Source: Methylobrevis albus (GTDB lineage: Bacteria > Pseudomonadota > Alphaproteobacteria > Rhizobiales > Pleomorphomonadaceae). Taken from it: DNA of 64,000 bases. This document shows positions 20,517 to 30,328 of the stretch, in pieces (positions within the stretch are counted from its first letter, which is position 1; each line of letters starts with the position of its first letter). Below the pieces are notes generated by a model. The model saw nothing but the letters and a program-made list of their open reading frames with translations, had not been told where the DNA came from and ran no database searches. Both the position numbers and the translations under genes were made by a program. The DNA is taken from NCBI RefSeq assembly GCF_015904235.1, contig NZ_JADZLT010000051.1, forward strand, positions 186,001 to 250,000, in the 5' to 3' direction.

Positions 20517-21095
20517 TCAGTCCTCTTGGCCTTCGGGACGATCACTGGCTTGCTGCTGCGGGGAAGACCCTCCGGCCTGCTGCTTTTCGACTTCGCCCGC
20601 GAGTTGACTGTAGAGCGATGTCATGACGAACGCAGTAAATGCGATCGCATAGACGGTTGCGAAGATTCCAACCTTACCGATTTTGCGCCGGTATATGATG
20701 CGCCAAAGCATAAATAGAATGACACATGAAATGACAATCAAAACAAAAGCAACCGCGTTCTTCGAAAACGCGGAAAGGAACATAAGGAAAGACTGAATAA
20801 TGAAAGAAACTACCAAGAAAATATAGTTGGCAATAAAACCTATCGGAGCCGCTATCGCGAGTGCTGCAACGAGTATGATGCAGAATACGGCCCACTCAAT
20901 GGGGTGGAATTGTTTGAATCTGGGGCGCTTGTTGGCATCCAAAATCTCGGTCCATTTCCGTCTTTCGCTGGCGACGAACACGCCGAAGACGATCGGAGTC
21001 GTTGTCCACGGATAGCTTTGCACCGCGTCTGTCGTTGCGCCGAGAACGCCTGTGAGAAGGCCGAGGACCGCGTCGAGTGTGGAGCCTATATCCAT
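20517..21095 (-). CDS. Unknown low-GC membrane protein
   Basis: 192-aa protein, not recognised. Four hydrophobic segments lie roughly at 66-90, 92-115, 120-145 and 153-175, rich in Ile, Phe and Val; the C-terminal tail GEVEKQQAGGSSPQQQASDRP is polar and Gln-rich. The start at 21095 (MDIGST) has GAGGGG upstream. The gene is strikingly poorer in GC than its surroundings (about 20620-20900 is visibly AT-rich) and uses ATA, AAA and TTT codons rare elsewhere in the window. This suggests recent horizontal acquisition. No partner gene or mobile element is seen. The 148 bp after it and 189 bp before it show nothing else. Confidence 0.7.
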   Translation of the reverse strand: MDIGSTLDAVLGLLTGVLGATTDAVQSYPWTTTPIVFGVFVASERRKWTEILDANKRPRFKQFHPIEWAVFCIILVAALAIAAPIGFIANYIFLVVSFIIQSFLMFLSAFSKNAVAFVLIVISCVILFMLWRIIYRRKIGKVGIFATVYAIAFTAFVMTSLYSQLAGEVEKQQAGGSSPQQQASDRPEGQED

Positions 21096-21284
21096 GCTGC
21101 ACCCCTCTGTGGGCTGACCATGCGCTGCCCAATTCGACAGGCAAGGCACCTGCCACCATACTGGACGTACGATGACAATGCACGGATAAATTGAAAATGA
21201 GCTGATGTCTTGAAGAAAACAACCGGAGGAGGTGACGACGTCGTCCGTTGAGCAATGGGGTCCGTCCCCGATTGCCGGGCGCGG

Positions 21285-22649
21285 TCAGCCCTTAGCCATC
21301 TCCGCCTTCTTCGCCTTCAGCGCCGCCCGCACCTTCGCGGCATGGCCCTCCTTCACCACCTGCCGGGCGCGGCCGAAGGCCATGGCGTCGGCGGGGACGT
21401 CGCGGGTGATCACCGAGCCCGCGGCGGTATAGCCGCCGTCGCCGACCGAGACCGGGGCGACGAGGGTGGTGTTGGAGCCGACGAAGACGCCGGCGCCGAT
21501 CACGGTACGGCTCTTGAACACCCCGTCGTAGTTGCAGGTGATGGTGCCGGCGCCGATGTTCGAGCCGGCGCCGATCGAGGCGTCGCCGATATAGGTGAGG
21601 TGGTTGACCTTGGCGCCGGCGCCGATGTCGGCGTTCTTGATCTCCACGAAGTTGCCGATGTGCGCACCCGCGGCGAGATCCGCGCCCGGGCGCAGCCGCG
21701 CATAGGGCCCGATCGTCGCCCCGGCGCCGACCCGCGCGCCTTCCAGATGGCTGAAGGCGCGGATCACGGCGCCGTCTTCCACCGTGACGCCGGGGCCGAA
21801 CACCACGTTCGGCTCCACCACCACGTCGCGGCCGAGCACGGTGTCGTGCGCGAAGAACACGGTCTTGGGCGCGGCGAGCGTCGCCCCGGCGAGCATCGCC
21901 GCCTGCCGCCGCTCGGCCTGGAACACCGCCTCGGCGGCGGCGAGCTGCACCCGGTCGTTGACGCCGGCGACCTCGTCCGCGCCCGACAGCACGACGGTGG
22001 CGGTGAGACCCGCCGCGCCGGCAAGTTCGATGGCGTCGGTGAGATAGAACTCACCCTTGGCGTTGGCGTTGCCGATCCGGTCGAGCAGCGCCGGCAGGTG
22101 TTCGCCGCGAAACGCCATCAGCCCGGCGTTGCAGCGGCGGATCGCCTTCTCCTCCGGGCCCGCGTCCTTTTCCTCGACGATGCGCGCGAGGCGGCCGCCG
22201 TCCTCGACCAGCCTTCCGTAGCCGGTGGGGTCGGCAGGCTCGAAGCCGAGCACCGCGACGTCGGCGCCGTCGGCGAGCGCCGCCCGCAGCGCGGCGATGG
22301 TGGCGGGGCGGACCAGCGGCGTGTCGCCGTAGAGGATGACGACGTGCGCGGCGCCTGCCTCCAGCGCGGGGCGCGCCGCGAGCACGGCGTGCGCCGTGCC
22401 GCGCCGTTCGGCCTGCTCGAACACGGCGGCGTCGCCGGCGGTGCGGGCGAGGTGGCCGCGCACCGTGTCGGCGCCGGCGCCGATCACCACGGCGAGCCTG
22501 TCGGCCCCGGCGGCACGGGCGGCGGCGATGACGTGGTCGACCATCGGCAGCCCGCCGACGGCGTGCATCACCTTCGGCAGCGCCGACTTCATGCGCGTGC
22601 CCTCGCCCGCGGCGAGGACGACGGCGAGGCAGGCGGCGGTGTCGGTCAT
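21285..22649 (-). CDS. glmU: Bifunctional UDP-N-acetylglucosamine pyrophosphorylase / glucosamine-1-phosphate N-acetyltransferase
   Basis: 454-aa cytoplasmic enzyme making UDP-GlcNAc, precursor of peptidoglycan and lipid A. N-terminal uridylyltransferase: [32 protein letters not shown], the GYGRLVE signature and GLMAFRG. C-terminal left-handed beta-helix with hexapeptide repeats from about residue 250: [74 protein letters not shown] at 22649. It is divergent from the alpha-glucosidase gene; glmS lies 5 kb away on the other strand. Confidence 0.97.
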   Translation of the reverse strand: MTDTAACLAVVLAAGEGTRMKSALPKVMHAVGGLPMVDHVIAAARAAGADRLAVVIGAGADTVRGHLARTAGDAAVFEQAERRGTAHAVLAARPALEAGAAHVVILYGDTPLVRPATIAALRAALADGADVAVLGFEPADPTGYGRLVEDGGRLARIVEEKDAGPEEKAIRRCNAGLMAFRGEHLPALLDRIGNANAKGEFYLTDAIELAGAAGLTATVVLSGADEVAGVNDRVQLAAAEAVFQAERRQAAMLAGATLAAPKTVFFAHDTVLGRDVVVEPNVVFGPGVTVEDGAVIRAFSHLEGARVGAGATIGPYARLRPGADLAAGAHIGNFVEIKNADIGAGAKVNHLTYIGDASIGAGSNIGAGTITCNYDGVFKSRTVIGAGVFVGSNTTLVAPVSVGDGGYTAAGSVITRDVPADAMAFGRARQVVKEGHAAKVRAALKAKKAEMAKG

Positions 22650-22929
22650 CGGGGGCTCATCTGCTGGCGCTTGGGCGGGGCGGCGGTCGGCACATTTGCC
22701 GGAACGGCGCTCCGCCGGTCAAGCCGCGCCGGTGGCCATCGGCCGGGGCAGGGCGCGCGCATGGCAGCCGTTGGCGCGGGAACAGCGACGCGGCGCCGGG
22801 TGTTTGCGCCATGATGCGTTGCACCACCGGCATCGCCGACGCTACTGTCGGACGAGTTCGGGCGCCTGCGGCGCGGTTCGACGAGACAACAGCGGGCGCG
22901 CCGCGGCGCGAAGCCGAGCGAGGATCTTC
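22650..22929. promoter_or_regulatory. Divergent region between glmU and the alpha-glucosidase
   Basis: 280 bp between divergent genes, so both promoters should be here. No convincing sigma-70 boxes, operator palindrome or small gene was found. Confidence 0.3.
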
Positions 22930-24597
<1,668 letters not shown>

Positions 24598-24620
24598 GGG
24601 TTTTTGGAGGCGGTGCCGTG

Positions 24621-24801
24621 CCGTGCGGCCTCCCCCCTCCCTGTCCCTCCCCCGCTTCGCAGGAGAGGGGACGATGGGGGATGGGACTTTTGCAAAACGA
24701 ACGTTGCGCCGGGCCGAAGCGCTGTTGACGACGGTGCTCTTTCCTCCTGCGTCCCCTCTCCTGCGAAGCGGGGGAGGGACAGGGAGGGGGAGGCCGCACG
24801 G
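24621..24801. repeat. Repeat family B, copy 1 (181 bp, ~50-bp terminal inverted repeats)
   Basis: MITE-like element between convergent genes. The left arm 24621-24673 and the right arm 24750-24801 are reverse complements over about 50 bp with one C inserted; the core of each is CCCGCTTCGCAGGAGAGGGG or its complement. The ~76-bp centre (with GGGACTTTTGCAAAACGAA) matches the centre of copy 2 at 45680-45861 in reverse orientation. No coding capacity. As RNA it would fold into one long hairpin from either strand, so it could end transcription of both flanking genes. Confidence 0.85.
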
Positions 24802-24811
24802 TAAACCCCCC

Positions 24812-25642
24812 TCAATTCCCCATCGTCGACCGGTGCGCCCAGCCCGTCATCCGCCGCTCGATCCAGGCCATCAGCGCGTACATCGCGATGCCCTCCACCG
24901 CCAGCATCATCAACCCGGCGAAGACCAGCGGCACGTTGAACTGGCTCTGCGCCGAGCTCATCATGTTGCCGAGGCCGTAGTTCGACGCCACCGTCTCGCT
25001 CACCACCGATCCGACGAAGGCGAGGGTGATCGCGACCTTCAGCGAGCCGAAGAAATACGGCATCGAGCGCGGGATGCCGACTTTGAGCATGATGTCGAGC
25101 TTCTTCGCGCCGAGCGCGCGCAGCACGTCCTCGGTCTCGGGCTCGATGGTGGCGAGGCCGGTCGCGACGTTGACGACGATCGGGAAGAACGAGATCAGGA
25201 AGGCGGTGAGCACCGCCGGCACCGTGCCGATGCCGAACCAGATGACGAGGATCGGCACCAGCGCCACCTTGGGGATGGCGTTGAAGCCGATCATCAGCGG
25301 GTAGAGCCCGGCGTAGATCGTCTTCGACCAGCCGACGAACAGGCCGATGCCGAGGCCGGCGACGATGGCGAGCGCAAAGCCCAGCGTCGTCGTATAGAGC
25401 GTCTGCAGCGAGTTCTTCCAGATCGGCGACCAGTATTGCACGATCGCCTGAAACACCCGGGTCGGCGCCGGCAGCAGCGTCGGCGGCAATTCGAACAGCC
25501 GCACCGCGGCTTCCCAGATCACGAACAGCCCGAGCGTATAGAGCCAGGGCGCGAGGCGGATCCAGTTGATCCGCGCCTTCGGCCGCGGCAGCGCGGCGGC
25601 GGGCACGGGCGGCGCGGCGGGAGGAACGGCGGCGTCGGTCAT
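24812..25642 (-). CDS. ABC transporter permease (NMT1/THI5-associated, SsuC/TauC-like)
   Basis: 276-aa inner-membrane permease with about six transmembrane helices, of the nitrate/sulfonate/pyrimidine-precursor importer class. After a Pro/Ala-rich N-terminus it shows WLYTLGLFVIWEAAVRLF, TTLGFALAIVAGLGIGLFVG and the coupling EAA loop (VLRALGAKKLDIMLKVGIPRSMPYFFGSLK). The start at 25642 overlaps the ATPase stop (ATGA). Last gene of a three-gene minus-strand operon: binding protein, ATPase, permease. Substrate unknown; thiamine-precursor pyrimidine, aliphatic sulfonate or another small compound are all possible. Repeat B copy 1 ends 10 bp beyond its stop. Confidence 0.92.
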   Translation of the reverse strand: MTDAAVPPAAPPVPAAALPRPKARINWIRLAPWLYTLGLFVIWEAAVRLFELPPTLLPAPTRVFQAIVQYWSPIWKNSLQTLYTTTLGFALAIVAGLGIGLFVGWSKTIYAGLYPLMIGFNAIPKVALVPILVIWFGIGTVPAVLTAFLISFFPIVVNVATGLATIEPETEDVLRALGAKKLDIMLKVGIPRSMPYFFGSLKVAITLAFVGSVVSETVASNYGLGNMMSSAQSQFNVPLVFAGLMMLAVEGIAMYALMAWIERRMTGWAHRSTMGN

Positions 25643-26427
25643 GCGGCGGCCCTCGCGCTGGCGATCTCGCCGTGCAGCGTCTGCACCATGTCGTTGAAGG
25701 CGCCGTCGTAGAGCAGCGACAGCTCGCGCGGCCGGGCGAACGGCACCGTGTGCTCGGAGATGATGCGGCCCGGCCGCGCGCTCATCACGAAGATCCGGTC
25801 GGCCAGAAACACCGATTCGCGCAGGTCGTGCGTCACCAGCACGATCGTCACGCCCTGCTCGGCGTGCAGGTCGCGGATCACGCACCAGAGTTCCTCGCGG
25901 GTGAAGGCGTCGAGCGCGCCGAACGGCTCGTCGAGCATCAGGAGGTCCGGCTCGTGGATCAGCGCCCGGCAGAGGTTGGCCCGCTGCTGCATGCCGCCGG
26001 AGAGCTGCCAGGGGAACTTCGACCCGAAGCCCTTCAGCCCGACGGTTTCGAGCAGGTGCTCGGCCTTTTCGACATATTCGCGCTTGTGGCGGCGCAGCCG
26101 CTTGCGGTGGCGCTCGACGATCTCGAGCGGCAGCAGGATGTTCTCCAGCGTCGTGCGCCACGGCAGCATGGTCGGGTTCTGGAACGCCATGCCGACGATC
26201 GACACCGGCTCGGTCACCTGTCGGCCGGCGACGATGACGACGCCGGACTGCGGGATGTGCAGCCCGGTGACGAGTTTCATCAGCGTGGACTTGCCGCAAC
26301 CGGACGGGCCGACCACGGCGCAGAAATCGCCCTTGGCGATCTTCATGTTGAGGCCGGCGACGGCGAGAGTGCCGTCCGGCCCGCCGTAGCGCATGTCGAC
26401 GTTGTCGATCGAGACGAGAGGCGACAT
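25639..26427 (-). CDS. ABC transporter ATP-binding protein (NMT1-type importer)
   Basis: 262-aa ATPase that drives the adjacent permease. Walker A VGPSGCGKSTLMKL, Q-loop AFQNPTMLPW, signature LSGGMQQRANLCRAL, Walker B LLMLDEPFGALD and switch LVTHDLRES are all intact. The middle contains a basic insertion (IVERHRKRLRRHKREYVEKAEHLL) between the Q-loop and the signature. ATG at 26427. It overlaps the permease start by 4 bp and follows the binding-protein gene by 66 bp, so the three genes form one operon. Confidence 0.95.
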   Translation of the reverse strand: MSPLVSIDNVDMRYGGPDGTLAVAGLNMKIAKGDFCAVVGPSGCGKSTLMKLVTGLHIPQSGVVIVAGRQVTEPVSIVGMAFQNPTMLPWRTTLENILLPLEIVERHRKRLRRHKREYVEKAEHLLETVGLKGFGSKFPWQLSGGMQQRANLCRALIHEPDLLMLDEPFGALDAFTREELWCVIRDLHAEQGVTIVLVTHDLRESVFLADRIFVMSARPGRIISEHTVPFARPRELSLLYDGAFNDMVQTLHGEIASARAAA

Positions 26428-26493
26428 CGGCGTCTCCGGCTGGCGGCCGGGGAAGGGGCCCCGGCCGCGCGGATCAGGGTGTCTCGGGGGGGC

Positions 26494-27528
26494 TCAGGGC
26501 AGCAGGCGCTCTTCCTTCGGCGGCAGGAAGCTCGCGTCGAAGACGCGCTCCGCGGCGACGTTGCCCTTGAGGCCCATCGAGATCTTCAGCGTCTCGATCG
26601 AGGCGGCGAGGCGGTCGGGATCGATGCCGCCCATGCCGTTTTCCACCACGTACGGCGTCTTGATGTTCATCGCGATCGCCATCTTCAGCCGCTCTTCCTC
26701 GATCTCGGGGCTGAGCGTCTCGTTGCGCGCGATCACCGCCGCGACGCCCGCCGCCGGGTCGGCGACCGCGTCGGCGAAGCCCTTGGCGAGCGCCTTCAGG
26801 AAGCCCTTCACCGCGTCGGGGTTCTCAGCGGCGAAGTCCGTGTTCACCAGCACGCTGTTGCCGTAGAGGTTGAGGCCGTGCTCGGCCATCAGGATCGTCG
26901 CGATGTCGTCGTCCGGCACGCCCTGCGCCTTGAGGTTCAGGATCACCGAGAAGGCGAAGCCGAACACCGCGTCAACGGCGCCCTGCGCCAGCATCGGCTC
27001 GCGCACCGGGAAGCCGATGCTCTCGATGGTGATGGCGCTGTCGTCGATGCCGGCGACCTGCTTGAACGCCGGCCACTGCGCAAACGCGCCGTCGGGCGGC
27101 GGCGCGCCGAGCTTCTTGCCCTCCAGCGACTTCGGATCCTCGGTGATGCCGAGCGCCTTGCGCCCGACGACCGCAAACGTCGGCCGCTCGTAGACCATCA
27201 TCACGGCCGAGATCTTCTGCTCCGGGTCCTCGTCGAGGAACTTGATCAGCGAGTTGATGTCGCCGAAGCCCATCTGGTAGGCGCCGGTCGCGACCCGCGG
27301 GATCGCCTCGACCGAGCCGTTGCCCGAATCGATGGTGACGTTCAGCCCCTCGGCCTCGAAGTAGCCCTTGTCGAGCGCGAGCAGGAAGCCCGCCGCCGGC
27401 CCTTCGAACTTCCAGTCGAGCGTGAACTTGATGTCGGTCGCCGCCAGCGCCGGGCTGAGGCTGGTGCCGAACCCCAGTCCCGCCACCACGGCCGCAGCCG
27501 CCAGAGAGAAGTGCCTGCGAGTCAGCAT
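26494..27528 (-). CDS. ABC transporter substrate-binding protein, NMT1/THI5-like
   Basis: 344-aa periplasmic binding protein. The N-terminus MLTRRHFSLAAAAVVAGLGFG is a twin-arginine signal, with likely cleavage after SPALA. The NMT1/THI5 core follows: IKFTLDWKFEGPAAGFLLALDKGYFEAEGLNVTI, then GNGSVEAIPRVATGAYQMGFGDINSL. These folds bind thiamine pyrimidine precursors, riboflavin precursors, sulfonates or related compounds; the ligand cannot be assigned here. No TPP or FMN riboswitch was recognised upstream. First gene of the three-gene importer operon, divergent from glmS. Confidence 0.9.
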   Translation of the reverse strand: MLTRRHFSLAAAAVVAGLGFGTSLSPALAATDIKFTLDWKFEGPAAGFLLALDKGYFEAEGLNVTIDSGNGSVEAIPRVATGAYQMGFGDINSLIKFLDEDPEQKISAVMMVYERPTFAVVGRKALGITEDPKSLEGKKLGAPPPDGAFAQWPAFKQVAGIDDSAITIESIGFPVREPMLAQGAVDAVFGFAFSVILNLKAQGVPDDDIATILMAEHGLNLYGNSVLVNTDFAAENPDAVKGFLKALAKGFADAVADPAAGVAAVIARNETLSPEIEEERLKMAIAMNIKTPYVVENGMGGIDPDRLAASIETLKISMGLKGNVAAERVFDASFLPPKEERLLP

Positions 27529-27794
27529 GTTTCCACCCTCGTGCTTGATCTGGCCCCATTGAAGAGAAGCCGGCAGCCGCGCGCAAGCGGAAATGATACG
27601 AAAACGGGCAACATTCTTTCCTGCTCAAAAGATGGACGGTCGAAACGTCGAGGCGCCGGACCGGGCGCCTGCGGCCCCACTCCCGCATCGCAACAGTCCG
27701 AAACGCAGATTGATTTCGCCAGCGTGGTGATCCCGCATTAAGACTAGCCGGGCCAGATCGCCAACTGGCGGGTGTTTTCGGGGAAGATCGCTTC
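27529..27794. promoter_or_regulatory. Divergent region between the NMT1 importer and glmS
   Basis: 266 bp that should hold both promoters. Sections near 27560-27640 and 27700-27745 are AT-richer. No riboswitch, glmS ribozyme or clear -35/-10 pair was recognised. Confidence 0.3.
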
Positions 27795-29621
27795 ATGTGT
27801 GGAATCGTCGGCGTCGTCGGCAATGAGGCTGCGGCTCCGCGGCTGGTGGCATCGCTGCGGCGGCTCGAATATCGCGGCTATGACAGCGCCGGCGTCGCGA
27901 CGCTGGAGGACGGCCACATCACGCGCCGCCGCGCGGAAGGCCGCCTCGCGGCGCTCGCCGACAAGCTCGACCGCTCGCCGCTCGCCGGGTTTGTCGGCAT
28001 CGGCCACACCCGCTGGGCGACCCACGGTGCCCCGACCGAGCGCAACGCCCATCCGCATGCGGTTGCCGGCGTCGCGGTGGTCCATAACGGCATCATCGAG
28101 AATTTCCGCGAGTTGCGCGACGGGCTGATCGCCCGCGGCCGCCGCTTCGAGAGCGACACCGACACCGAGGTCGTCGCCCACCTCGTCGGCGTCGAGCTCG
28201 AGGCCGGCCGCGATCCGGTCTCCGCCGTCGGCGCCGTGCTGCCGAAGCTCACCGGCGCCTTCTCGCTCGCCTTCCTGTTCGAGGGCCGCGACGACCTCAT
28301 CATCGGCGCGCGCCGCGGCAGCCCGCTCGCCGTCGGCCACGGCCGCGGCGAGATGTTCCTCGGCTCCGACGCGATCGCGCTCGCCCCGTTCACCGCCCGC
28401 GTCACCTATCTCGACGACGGCGACTGGGTCGTCGTCACCCGCGAAGGCTGCACGATCCGCGACGAGACCGGCAAGGTGATCACCCGGCCGATGCAGATGA
28501 GCCAGGCCTCGGCGCTGCTCGTCGAAAAGGGCAACCACCGCCATTTCATGGCGAAGGAGATCCACGAGCAGCCCGAGGTGATCGGCCACACCCTCGCCCG
28601 CTACGTCGATTTCGCCGCCGAGACCACCCGGCTGCCGGCCGACCTGCCGTTCGACTGGCGCGACCTGAAGCGCGTCGTCATTTCCGCCTGCGGCACCGCC
28701 TATCTCTCCGGGCTGGTGGCGAAATACTGGTTCGAGCGTTTCGCGCGCCTGCCCGTCGACATCGATATCGCCTCGGAGTTCCGCTACCGAGAGATGCCGC
28801 TCGACGCGGACGGCCTCTCCATCGTGATCTCCCAGTCCGGCGAGACCGCCGACACGCTGGCGGCGCTGCGCTACTGCAAGGCGCAGGGGCAGACGGTGGC
28901 GGCGATCGTCAACGTGCCTGAATCGACGATCGCCCGCGAAAGCGACGTGATCTTCCCGACGCTTGCCGGCCCCGAGATCGGCGTCGCCTCCACGAAGGCG
29001 TTCACCTGTCAGCTCACGGTGCTCGCAGCCCTCGCCATCGCCGCCGGCCGGGCCCGCGGCACGCTGTCGGCCGAGGACGAGCGGGCGCTGGTGCACGGCC
29101 TCAGCGAAGTGCCGCGGCTTGCCGCCGAGGCGCTGCGGCTGGAGCCGCAGATCGAGGGCCTCGCCAAGATCCTCGCGAAAGCCCCCGACGCGCTCTACCT
29201 CGGCCGCGGCACCTCCTATCCGCTGGCGCTCGAAGGCGCGCTGAAGCTGAAGGAGATTTCCTACATCCACGCCGAGGGCTATGCGGCGGGCGAACTGAAG
29301 CACGGGCCGATCGCTCTCATCGACGAGACGATGCCGGTCATCGTCATCGCGCCCTACGACCGCATCTTCGAGAAGACCGTCTCGAACATGCAGGAAGTGG
29401 CGGCGCGCGGCGGCCGCATCATCCTCTTCACCGACGCCCGCGGCGCCGACGAGGCGGGCGAGGCGGCGGAGGTGACAATCGTGCTGCCGGACATGCCGGC
29501 CGCGGTGACACCGATCGTCTATGCCATCCCGATCCAGCTGCTCGCCTATCACACCGCCGTCTTCATCGGCACCGACGTCGACCAGCCGCGCAATCTCGCG
29601 AAATCGGTAACGGTCGAGTAA
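27795..29621 (+). CDS. glmS: Glutamine-fructose-6-phosphate aminotransferase (isomerizing)
   Basis: 608-aa enzyme making glucosamine-6-phosphate, the entry to amino-sugar and peptidoglycan synthesis. MCGIVGVVGN places the nucleophile Cys directly after the initiator Met, as in all class II glutaminases; RRLEYRGYDSAG, GHTRWATHG and ENFRELR complete that domain. Two SIS sugar-isomerase domains follow: ACGTAYLSGLVAKYW and SQSGETADTLAALR, then GRGTSYPLALEGALKLKEISYIHAEGYAAGELKHGPIALI. The C-terminus DQPRNLAKSVTVE is the family end. ATG at 27795 with GGGGAAGA upstream. Confidence 0.98.
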   Translation: MCGIVGVVGNEAAAPRLVASLRRLEYRGYDSAGVATLEDGHITRRRAEGRLAALADKLDRSPLAGFVGIGHTRWATHGAPTERNAHPHAVAGVAVVHNGIIENFRELRDGLIARGRRFESDTDTEVVAHLVGVELEAGRDPVSAVGAVLPKLTGAFSLAFLFEGRDDLIIGARRGSPLAVGHGRGEMFLGSDAIALAPFTARVTYLDDGDWVVVTREGCTIRDETGKVITRPMQMSQASALLVEKGNHRHFMAKEIHEQPEVIGHTLARYVDFAAETTRLPADLPFDWRDLKRVVISACGTAYLSGLVAKYWFERFARLPVDIDIASEFRYREMPLDADGLSIVISQSGETADTLAALRYCKAQGQTVAAIVNVPESTIARESDVIFPTLAGPEIGVASTKAFTCQLTVLAALAIAAGRARGTLSAEDERALVHGLSEVPRLAAEALRLEPQIEGLAKILAKAPDALYLGRGTSYPLALEGALKLKEISYIHAEGYAAGELKHGPIALIDETMPVIVIAPYDRIFEKTVSNMQEVAARGGRIILFTDARGADEAGEAAEVTIVLPDMPAAVTPIVYAIPIQLLAYHTAVFIGTDVDQPRNLAKSVTVE

Positions 29622-29682
29622 CCATTCGGTCGCAACCATCGGATGCGGCGGCGAGCCCGTCGCTCCGGATGGACGCGACCTC

Positions 29683-29895
29683 ATGAGCAGGCAACGCTGG
29701 GCGCCCGACGACGAGGGCCCGCGCATCTTCCCGACCGGCGCCGCGAAAGCGGACGACCGCGGCGGGATCGGCGCGCTCGTGCTCTGGATCAACCACCGCA
29801 TCACCCGCGTCCGCCGGGGCGAAGCCGACGCCGCCGACGGCCTGCGCCTCGTCGCCGACGCCATGCGCGCGCGGCTGGACAAGCCGGACCGCTGA
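29683..29895 (+). CDS. Hypothetical 70-aa protein
   Basis: Not recognised. A 70-residue charged, soluble protein with no signal or membrane segment: N-terminal SRQRWAPDDEGPRIFPTGAAK, a central GALVLWINHRITRVRRGEADAADGLRLVADAMRARL that could form two amphipathic helices, and the end DKPDR. The ATG at 29683 lies 61 bp after glmS with no terminator between them, so it may be co-transcribed with glmS. Codon choice (third-position G/C) fits a real gene, and repeat A copy 2 begins right after its stop. Confidence 0.5.
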   Translation: MSRQRWAPDDEGPRIFPTGAAKADDRGGIGALVLWINHRITRVRRGEADAADGLRLVADAMRARLDKPDR

Positions 29896-29896
29896 G

Positions 29897-30159
29897 GCGG
29901 GTGTCGCCGGGGAAGAGATGAGGGTTTGGGGCATCGCAGCTGAGGCTGAGTTTGCGGTAGCGCCTTACCCCTCCCGACCCCGCTCCGCCGGGCCACCCCT
30001 GCTCCGGAGCCGCGGGTCTCCTCCGCCTGCTGCACAGCCCCACAAGGGGGGATGTTTTCCTGGCACGGCCGTGCGGTGATCGAATCCCTCCCCCTCGTGG
30101 GGAGGGTGGCCCGGCGTAGCCGGGTCGGGAGGGGTAACGGCGCCGGCCGCATCCCACTT
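29897..30159. repeat. Repeat family A, copy 2 (~263 bp nested palindrome)
   Basis: Inverted copy of the element at 15631-15916. Homology starts 2 bp after the stop of the 70-aa gene with GCGGGTGTCGCCGGGGAAGA, which in copy 1 encodes the DUF934 C-terminus. It includes the outer arms (about 29968-29998 and 30104-30136) and the inner CCCCACAAGGGG / CCCCTCGTGGGG pair, and ends near 30159. Relative to copy 1 the middle is slightly shorter. Unlike the other three repeats in the window, both neighbouring genes point the same way. Confidence 0.85.
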
Positions 30160-30226
30160 ACGCCCGCCTAAACCCTTCACACCGCGTCAGGCCGAAAACA
30201 CTTCGTTGACGACGCGTCGCATTCAC

Positions 30227-30242
30227 ATAAAGAAATCTTTAT
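30227..30242. promoter_or_regulatory. Candidate SahR-type operator upstream of ahcY
   Basis: A 16-bp perfect inverted repeat ATAAAGA-AA-TCTTTAT, markedly AT-rich in a 70 % GC genome, 102 bp before the ahcY start and 8 bp upstream of its predicted -35 box. It resembles, from memory, the AT-rich palindrome bound by SahR, the ArsR-family S-adenosylhomocysteine-responsive regulator of methionine-cycle genes in proteobacteria. The palindrome is seen; the regulator is inferred. Confidence 0.55.
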
Positions 30243-30249
30243 ATCATTA

Positions 30250-30278
30250 TTGCCGTCCGGGGCCGGCTTGCCTATAAC
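30250..30278 (+). promoter_or_regulatory. Sigma-70-type promoter of ahcY
   Basis: TTGCCG at 30250-30255 and TATAAC at 30273-30278, separated by exactly 17 bp, 51 bp before the ahcY ATG. It lies just downstream of the palindrome at 30227-30242. Confidence 0.65.
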
Positions 30279-30328
30279 ACCGGCAACGGCCGGCTCTGTG
30301 CCGGCGACGATCCGAGGAGAGGCCCGAA

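Noticed and set aside
24621..24801. CRISPR array
   Set aside because: Only one pair of inverted arms with a single centre, no regularly spaced direct repeats, and no cas genes.
27529..27794. glmS ribozyme or a TPP/FMN riboswitch upstream of the NMT1 importer
   Set aside because: No conserved core recognised, and the glmS ribozyme is essentially a Gram-positive element.
30181..30328. SAM or SAH riboswitch in the ahcY leader
   Set aside because: The sequence between the promoter and the start is only about 45 nt and does not show the conserved cores; the palindrome and promoter explain the region better.
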